Source of the DNA: Desulfitobacterium sp.
GTDB taxonomy: Bacteria > Bacillota > Desulfitobacteriia > Desulfitobacteriales > Desulfitobacteriaceae
Assembly (NCBI GenBank): GCA_012799495.1
Contig: JAAZLD010000310.1
Location: 1-5,072 of the forward strand
DNA length: 5,072 bases
Direction: 5' to 3'
Every line of letters begins with the position of its first letter. The stretch's first letter is position 1. Shown piece by piece: positions 4,974 to 5,072 of this stretch. Under the pieces are notes generated by a model. The model saw only the letters and a list, made by a program, of their open reading frames with translations, had not been told where the DNA came from and did no database searches. Made by a program: the position numbers and the translations under genes.

Positions 4974-5072
4974 CGTATACAATATATTGCTTAAAAGCAA
5001 GTAGAATATTTGATTACAAGAATTATAAAATATTCTACTTGCTTTTAAGCAATATATTGTATACGATTATAG
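4967..5072. repeat. Perfect 45-bp inverted repeat with 16-base loop at the window edge
   Basis: Positions 4967-5011 are the exact reverse complement of 5028-5072, around the loop 5012-5027. Each arm is AT-rich and holds its own smaller palindromes: GTATAC, AATATATT and TTGCTT-AA-AAGCAA. The right end coincides with the end of the window, so the repeat may continue. The -10 TATAAT of the promoter lies at the outer end of the left arm, and its mirror image (ATTATA, 5066-5071) at the outer end of the right arm. It may be a real hairpin element or a fold-back artefact of assembly or library preparation. Confidence 0.9.

Noticed and set aside
4967..5072. Ordinary intrinsic terminator
   Set aside because: The stem is AT-rich and 45 bp long with no T run visible after it, it carries a promoter -10 at its edge, and no plus-strand gene ends just upstream.

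Overview
The window looks like ordinary chromosomal DNA of a low-to-mid GC Gram-positive bacterium (Bacillota). It is most likely a clostridial lineage, perhaps near the Desulfitobacterium/Desulfosporosinus group. That guess rests on strong AGGAGG-type ribosome binding sites, GTG starts, AT-rich spacers with stem-loop terminators and a VanW surface protein. It is an impression from gene content, not a phylogenetic placement.

Left part, plus strand: the 3' end of a cell-envelope protein runs to position 800. It carries a probable cell-wall-binding-type remnant, an Ig-like (Big_4-type) module and a C-terminal VanW domain. A textbook terminator closes it. A 235-bp spacer with a possible promoter and dyad leads to a complete GntP-family permease (1036-2343). 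The permease stands alone, so its organic-acid substrate cannot be named from context.

Middle part, minus strand: between the permease and the convergent genes is a 245-bp AT-rich spacer with a short 17-bp tandem repeat, a 57-bp palindrome and a second stem-loop followed by a T run. A compact three-gene operon is then read leftward, from a promoter near 4335-4364: an SPFH/band 7 protein with two N-terminal membrane helices, a 58-residue ribbon-helix-helix protein, and a GPP34 (GOLPH3/Vps74-like) protein. The last two genes are separated by one base if the well-supported GTG start is used. A membrane-scaffold protein, a small DNA-binding protein and a homologue of a eukaryotic Golgi lipid-binding protein in one transcript is the most interesting gene set here. 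A TACA-NN-TGTA dyad overlaps the -35 element of the operon promoter.

Right part: a separate minus-strand gene encodes a small split-barrel flavin-binding protein of the pyridoxamine 5'-phosphate oxidase superfamily, with its own terminator. The last 106 bases are a perfect inverted repeat (45-bp arms, 16-base loop) ending exactly at the window edge. A near-consensus extended -10 promoter fires into it from the left. This is either a real hairpin element or transcript, or a fold-back artefact at a contig end. No RNA genes, CRISPR array, transposase or integrase are visible.
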